The translations under genes were made by a program, and so were the position numbers. Positions 11,001-17,000 of a stretch of 25,928 bases of DNA are shown in pieces. This DNA is from Elysia marginata (Eukaryota; Mollusca; Gastropoda; Plakobranchidae), in NCBI GenBank assembly GCA_019649035.1, contig BMAT01005633.1, positions 283,094-309,021 on the forward strand, written 5' to 3'. Every line of letters begins with the position of its first letter. Positions within the stretch are counted from its first letter, which is position 1. The notes below the pieces were generated by a model. It was given only the letters and a program-made list of their open reading frames with translations. It had not been told where the DNA came from and did not search any database.

Positions 11001-14000
11001 GCCAGGCAGCTTATCGTAAAAATATTTTCATTTTTGGTTACCTTTTTGCTTACAGGCAGCTAAATTGAGCAGAATGGTGCAGTTCTCACATTAAAAGCTT
11101 TGCTGCTTTGATGAATGCTAATGAATCATTATAAGTTTTGTCTAAAAGCACCAACATTTATTGGATTTTTGATAAAATGAAATGGTAGAAGGTGAAAAAA
11201 AAGTTCCCTTTTTAACATTTTTTTTTTGTACGTTCTTCAATTTTTCTACATCCGTCTGGTGTTAAGAGTGCTTTGGAGACGTTTGAACTAATATCTGAAC
11301 TTATGTTCTTTTTTTATTCTAGACCCAACTCAAGGCCAGTTAACAAAACATCTGCTCAAGACAGTGTGCTCAGACTTAGCCAACGCAGTGGTCATAGCTG
11401 TTGCCAGTGATAACATGATGAATTTGCCAGCAGAATCAGACGAACAACTCTCTCCAGAGGTGAGATTAGAGCTTTCGCTAGCCTTCATATAAAACTTTTT
11501 TTTGTTTTTATTTCTCAAATTTGATATTTTGGCATGGTGGTTGGTGGTAAACATTTGAGAAAGTGAAGTCATAGAATATTAGATGAAAGACATTATTTTT
11601 CTTCCACATTTTTTTTTTGTTCTTGTGGAGCAGCGTAGCTCAGTGGTTAGTGCATCGGACTTGTGATCTGGCGGTCGCGGGTTCGATTCCCAACCAGGAC
11701 GCATGTTGTAGCTGCCTTAGGAAAGCAATTTATCCACATTTTCCTCAGTCCACCCACCTGTAAAATGGGTACCTGGCTATTGTCAATGCTTGAAATTTGT
11801 AGAATTGTAGTAATGGAGCGCCTAACAGGCAGCCGTGCTGTAATGCTCTGAAATATGAGTTGAATTTGCTTTGGTACGTATTGGCCCGCTGGGGAAAATA
11901 TTTAACGTCTTGAGACTGTCTTCGGCATTGGAAGACTACAATCCATATTTTTTGTTTTACTGTGCTCAACAGATGGTTGTTACAGTGAAGTGATTTTGGT
12001 CCATTTTTTAGACCCAGCTTTGAAGCTCCAGTCTCTCTAAATAAGTCAGATGACAGCTGAAGAAAAAAACAATTTTAAGAAAGACTATGAAAAGGACATT
12101 GTTGTTCTATCCTTTGTAACACTACAATTTTATTAATTTAAGATTAAAATGCTTTTGACAAATAGCTGCTATCAATTTATATCCTAGCCAGTGTACATTT
12201 CCTAAAAATCTAAGATAGCTATGAATACTTTAAAAAAATTAAATTAATCAAAGACTATTGGTACACAAGTCCATTTTTTTTTTTTTTTGCGTGTAGAGGG
12301 AAACATACAAATTTACTAACCAGTCGATACACTTCCCAAACCCTTAATTTACTAACAAGTTGATAAACTTCCCAAACCTTTAATGTACTAACCCAGTTGA
12401 CAAACTTCCCAAACCCTTAATTTACTAACCAGTCGATACACTTCCCAAACCCTTAATTTACTGACGCAGGGGGCGTGAGTCCAATTTGTTTTCAGATGAT
12501 GTTTTTAATTTTGTTAACTTGTTGTAACCACAGATAAAATTATTAACAAAAAAAAAATAAAAGTGAGGTAGACAATTGGGACTCTCTTTCACACCATACC
12601 TGACATGACACACATATTTACCACAGAGAGTATTTGAAAAAAAAACCCAGCAAAGTTGATTCTAGATCTAGATCTTCTTCTTTGGAAGAGAAAGATCTAC
12701 CAGTGCAAACCACCAAAATCGAAGTCTGATTATCCAAATTTTCCTACATGTCATTTTTCCTTTTTCCTTTTTGGCTTTGTTAGATTTGAACTCATAATCC
12801 GAAGATCTTTAAGGTCCAATTCTCTTAATTTTAAGTTTATATTGAGGCTTACAGAAAGTTTTCCTTCTAATCCCTAGCAGTTTTACTTCTCCAAAGCATG
12901 TCAATTTTATGACAAACCCTTACTGCACAAAGTTACCATCTAAAAACTACACAGAGGTGTCTTTACCCATAGAATAAGTTTGTTTCTGCATTTATATGAG
13001 AGAGGAAGGGGCTACAGAATAGAGGATTGATTTAATAGTTAAACCTGGTCCAGTGAGTATAATTTGAATACTCTTAAATCAAATTCTTTCTTCATTCCCC
13101 TTAGATTCGAAATATGAGTTTTACACTGTACTTCGTTGGAAGATCTAGATCTATATCTTCTTTGTTTATTGAAACTGGAACCAAAGCAATCACGAAACGA
13201 AGTCAGGCTGTTTGTTTAAGATAAAAAGACTGTTGCCAAGGTTTATTCCGTGATTGGAATGTGTCCCAATTGAAAGTCTTTGATGTCCATTGGGTGCATA
13301 GGGTATGAAAACGTCGATTTAAGAAAATCATAACTTCGAAACTAAAGATAGCATCTACTAGCAGTAAACGGTTATCAAAAGTAGAACACCTTGTGTTCAG
13401 GAAGAAACTCTTCTGCTTTTAGGTGTAAATTAACTTTTATTTGATATTTAATATATACAAAACATGCACATGTAGCACATCTGTGCTGGCGATAGTGGAC
13501 GCTCTTGTAATGAGAACCAGTGGTCGGTGCAGTAAATTATCTGTTTTTGTACTTGTATCACAACTTATGTTCTCAGTTTACCTTTTTTCACATAAAATGC
13601 CAATCCACAATATTTTTCAGCAGACTTTAACTCAAATCCATTATGTAATAGTGGTGATTTTTTCTTTGCTTCTTTTCAAAATACATTATTTTTTCTGGCC
13701 CTCTTGACGAAGTCTTGATCATGGCGTCACAAACTTGAATTTGAGCATTCACATTTTGTTTCCCTACCTTTAAACCAGGCTCGTTTAAGATTGATAGGCA
13801 CCTTGCCAAGGGAAATACAGGAGCCCTTGTCAAGATTGCATGCATCTTTGAATGGGGCCAGTCTAGAGGATTTCTTCCAGCAGACTGAGGTTTTGTGCGG
13901 ACCATCCTATTTGGGGATTCTACTGAAAAAAGCTGATAAAAAGAAGGAAAGGTGTGTTTATGTTTCTTCCACCTACTTGCTTTGTACAATTTTAGTTGTT

Positions 14001-17000
14001 TAGTTTGCAAACATATTTGTGTTGTTATAGTTTTATTTTTCATTTCTCTAACCTACAAACTGTGAGTAAAAAGGGAAAGTTCATTTTTTTAGATCTAGCA
14101 CCGAGGGAAGTTATGGTGCAAAAAATTAACTAACACCCTTCTTAGGTTAAAGACTCATTCTGTCTAGGGTTTTCTTTGTGATAAGCTACATTTTTGGTAA
14201 CACTGAACTAAAAGAAAATTATGTAACTGCCAGCATCCACAGAGTGGCCACTCAATCAAACCCATAGCAAGAGTTTATGGAAAGTCAAATTTGTACAAAA
14301 TCTAGATTTTTTACAATATAATGTTCACCCTCATAGCTCATGTATAGAAGTGATAGCACTGGGGCTTCACGCCATAAGCCTAAGAATGAATACAAAATTA
14401 AAAACTTTTTTGTTATCTTTTCTTGTTGCAAAAAGAACGTCCTTTTAATTTCTCTTTTCCTTTGACCCTTTGACAGATTTTTACAATTTAACAGTATTAG
14501 TGACTGATATAGTATAATTTTCATTTCGTCATCAAATATGCTATTATACTTCTCTTCTTGTTACTAAAATGGCTAGTCTGTGTAAGTTGGTGGAACAAAA
14601 TATCAAACTATATCTTCCGGCGATAATCAAAGTGCAGTATATGCCATATGTTTTTCCCTGCTTATTCTGCACTTTGTTTGTCCTGGCCAGATATTTAGTG
14701 TTATGATAAACCAAAGCCCATGATAATGATCTAATTTTAAGAATTTTGTTTTCAATGTAATGGCTTTAACTGTAAATGCTGTGGATTTGTGGACATTGTC
14801 AGAATGTTTTGAAAAATTCTACATATATATCTCTGTCATAAATCTCCTAACAAACCCTCCAGACAACTTGTGTTCAACCACCGACACAGTCTGGGTGAGC
14901 AGCTGAAAGCAGAGCGTGACCCAGCTATGACCCTTCACCTTGCTGTGGTGCTGCTGTTCCAGACACTCACACAGTGCATGCTACACTGCCCAGGTCGTCT
15001 TGTACCAGCAGTGCTCACCCACCTGGGGAGTCTGATGGAGGCAGATGCTCTAGTAGACCTTACGGCTATGCAGAGTGAGTCAGGATTCTTCTTGTCTCGT
15101 AATTGCATTTACTGCTGTATAGTATCATTTAACATATAGACTGTGTACAGTATTTCCAGTCTTAATATTTTTTTAAAGTGAGAACAAAAAAACTGAAAGG
15201 CTGGGAAAAGAGTGATTTTTGTCTGTTGTAAATTGAAAAGAAAAAAGGGAGAAAAAAATCAGAAGCCAGAGCTACCAACCCGTACGCTTTCCCATATTTT
15301 CGCACGCTTTTTCGTCCAAAATACGCCAGCATGATTTTCTTATGAAAAATATGACTTTCCGGTCTTTTAATCCCACTATAACGCTATGAAACTCACGATG
15401 TACGCTAGGTACGTTGAACTTCCTTACTTACATTAATGCACATGCGCACAAAGATAATCGTGATGATACATTATATCAATTTAGTTTTGTTTTTCCGCTT
15501 CATTTTTCTACCTTTAGTACTGGTAATATCGATATCGCCCTCTTTACCAATTTTATAAACGATGTTTATCATCGAATTTCGGGAATTTTGCTCGAGCGAA
15601 CTGGACATTGTATCTCTTCCCCACGTTTTCATTACTAAAGACCGCGAGCTAAGTAGCCTAATGCAAATCTAAGTGTAGTCAACGGGCATGATCTAAATAT
15701 CGATCGTTGAATCTGTGTCAAGTAAAGGTCAAGTGTACTCCGTGAGCTAGTCTCTAGATCTATATCTAGAGTCACTTGTCAGGTGGAAAATCAAAATAAC
15801 AAAGTACATGTATTGATGCTGTTACTACTAGGATGCTTGATAATAAAAAGGATGTTTGTGTCTATGTTGAGAGTTGTGAGCGTGATTCTTTAAATTTCCC
15901 ATACCGTAATTAATAGATCTAGTACTCCACAGTTTGACCTCTAATCTTTGCTAGACTCTGTTCTTGACTATATTTAGATCTAGATTAGTAACTGTAACAG
16001 TATGACTAGAAACCTAAATCTAGTCTTCAACGGCAAAATTTAAAGGGAAAGTTAGGTCTTCTAAATGCAGGCAATTTGTTTACTTAAAGTTCAGGCTTAG
16101 CTGGGGTGACATTCTGTTGTGGAAATCCTTTCTACAAAGATACCTTACTGTCAGTGTCTGTGTTAATTAAAAATTTTCAACACATTAATTCATGATGATC
16201 TATTGTTTTGTTTCTACTAGGTGCAGGTACATTCAATCAAATAGATGTACTTGTAAAATTTTCAGGGACCAGCTATCAATTTTCAGGCACTAGATGATTA
16301 ACATAAAGCCAAATTCTAAAATATGGATGAAACAGTCTACACAAACGTAGTTATTCTGCATTGTGCACCATACAATACTGTGTGATACGAATATAACTGT
16401 TAGATAGCAATTTTTAAACCAAGCAACTGGGTACCCCAACGTTTAGCATTTATAATTATTTTTATTAGTTTTTACATTTTCTGTGAGTTCAGAAAAAAAA
16501 ACAATTTTGCAGTTTTTAAGGTTAGCTTGTAGTTGTTAACTTTTGACTCATGCAAGGTTGGCACCTCTATTTGTATTTTGGGTGTAATTTTTAACCGTGG
16601 GTTGAAAAATATGCCTTTTTGTTGAAAAATACTCTTTTTGGGGGTGGCTTGTACACTTTTCTCTCGTGCTGGGTTGGCAGCTCTGCAGAACCATTAGTAT
16701 TTCTCAGATGATTGAATGAGATTAAAAAACTGAAAATTACCCATTTCTTTAAAATTCTGTTCATGCTTCTCATGAATTGTTTTATGGTGTCAGTGCGTCC
16801 AGGTTTTAAGTATACCTGATAGTTTGATGTTTCGTCCATGACATTCGTGTCAATTTCTTAGAAATTTAAATTGTCCGAAAAAATAAGGCAGAAAACACAC
16901 AGGAGTGAAAAAAGCAGATTTTATCATGACCTTACATCTCCATTGAAATGCATCATTTCTGCTAATAAGTTTTATGAAGGTTTGCTTCTTCTACATTTCT

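Larger units (their letters stand above)
11460..13778 (+). other. UFL1 intron with SINE, minisatellite and dispersed repeat
   Basis: GT-AG intron of 2319 bp, the most repeat-laden part of the gene: a tRNA-SINE (11624-11945), a 36-bp minisatellite (12310-12463) after a long T run, and dispersed repeat copy 2 (12701-13010). The region 13150-13770 holds nothing recognised. Confidence 0.7.

Noticed and set aside
11630..11695. tRNA gene
   Set aside because: Good internal promoter boxes, but the downstream sequence does not close an acceptor stem and a SINE body follows.
13627..14043. Minus-strand open frame of 138 residues, the longest single frame in the window
   Set aside because: It lies antisense across UFL1 exon 8 and is kept open by the constraint on that exon. 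The peptide is not family-like and lacks splice or promoter support.
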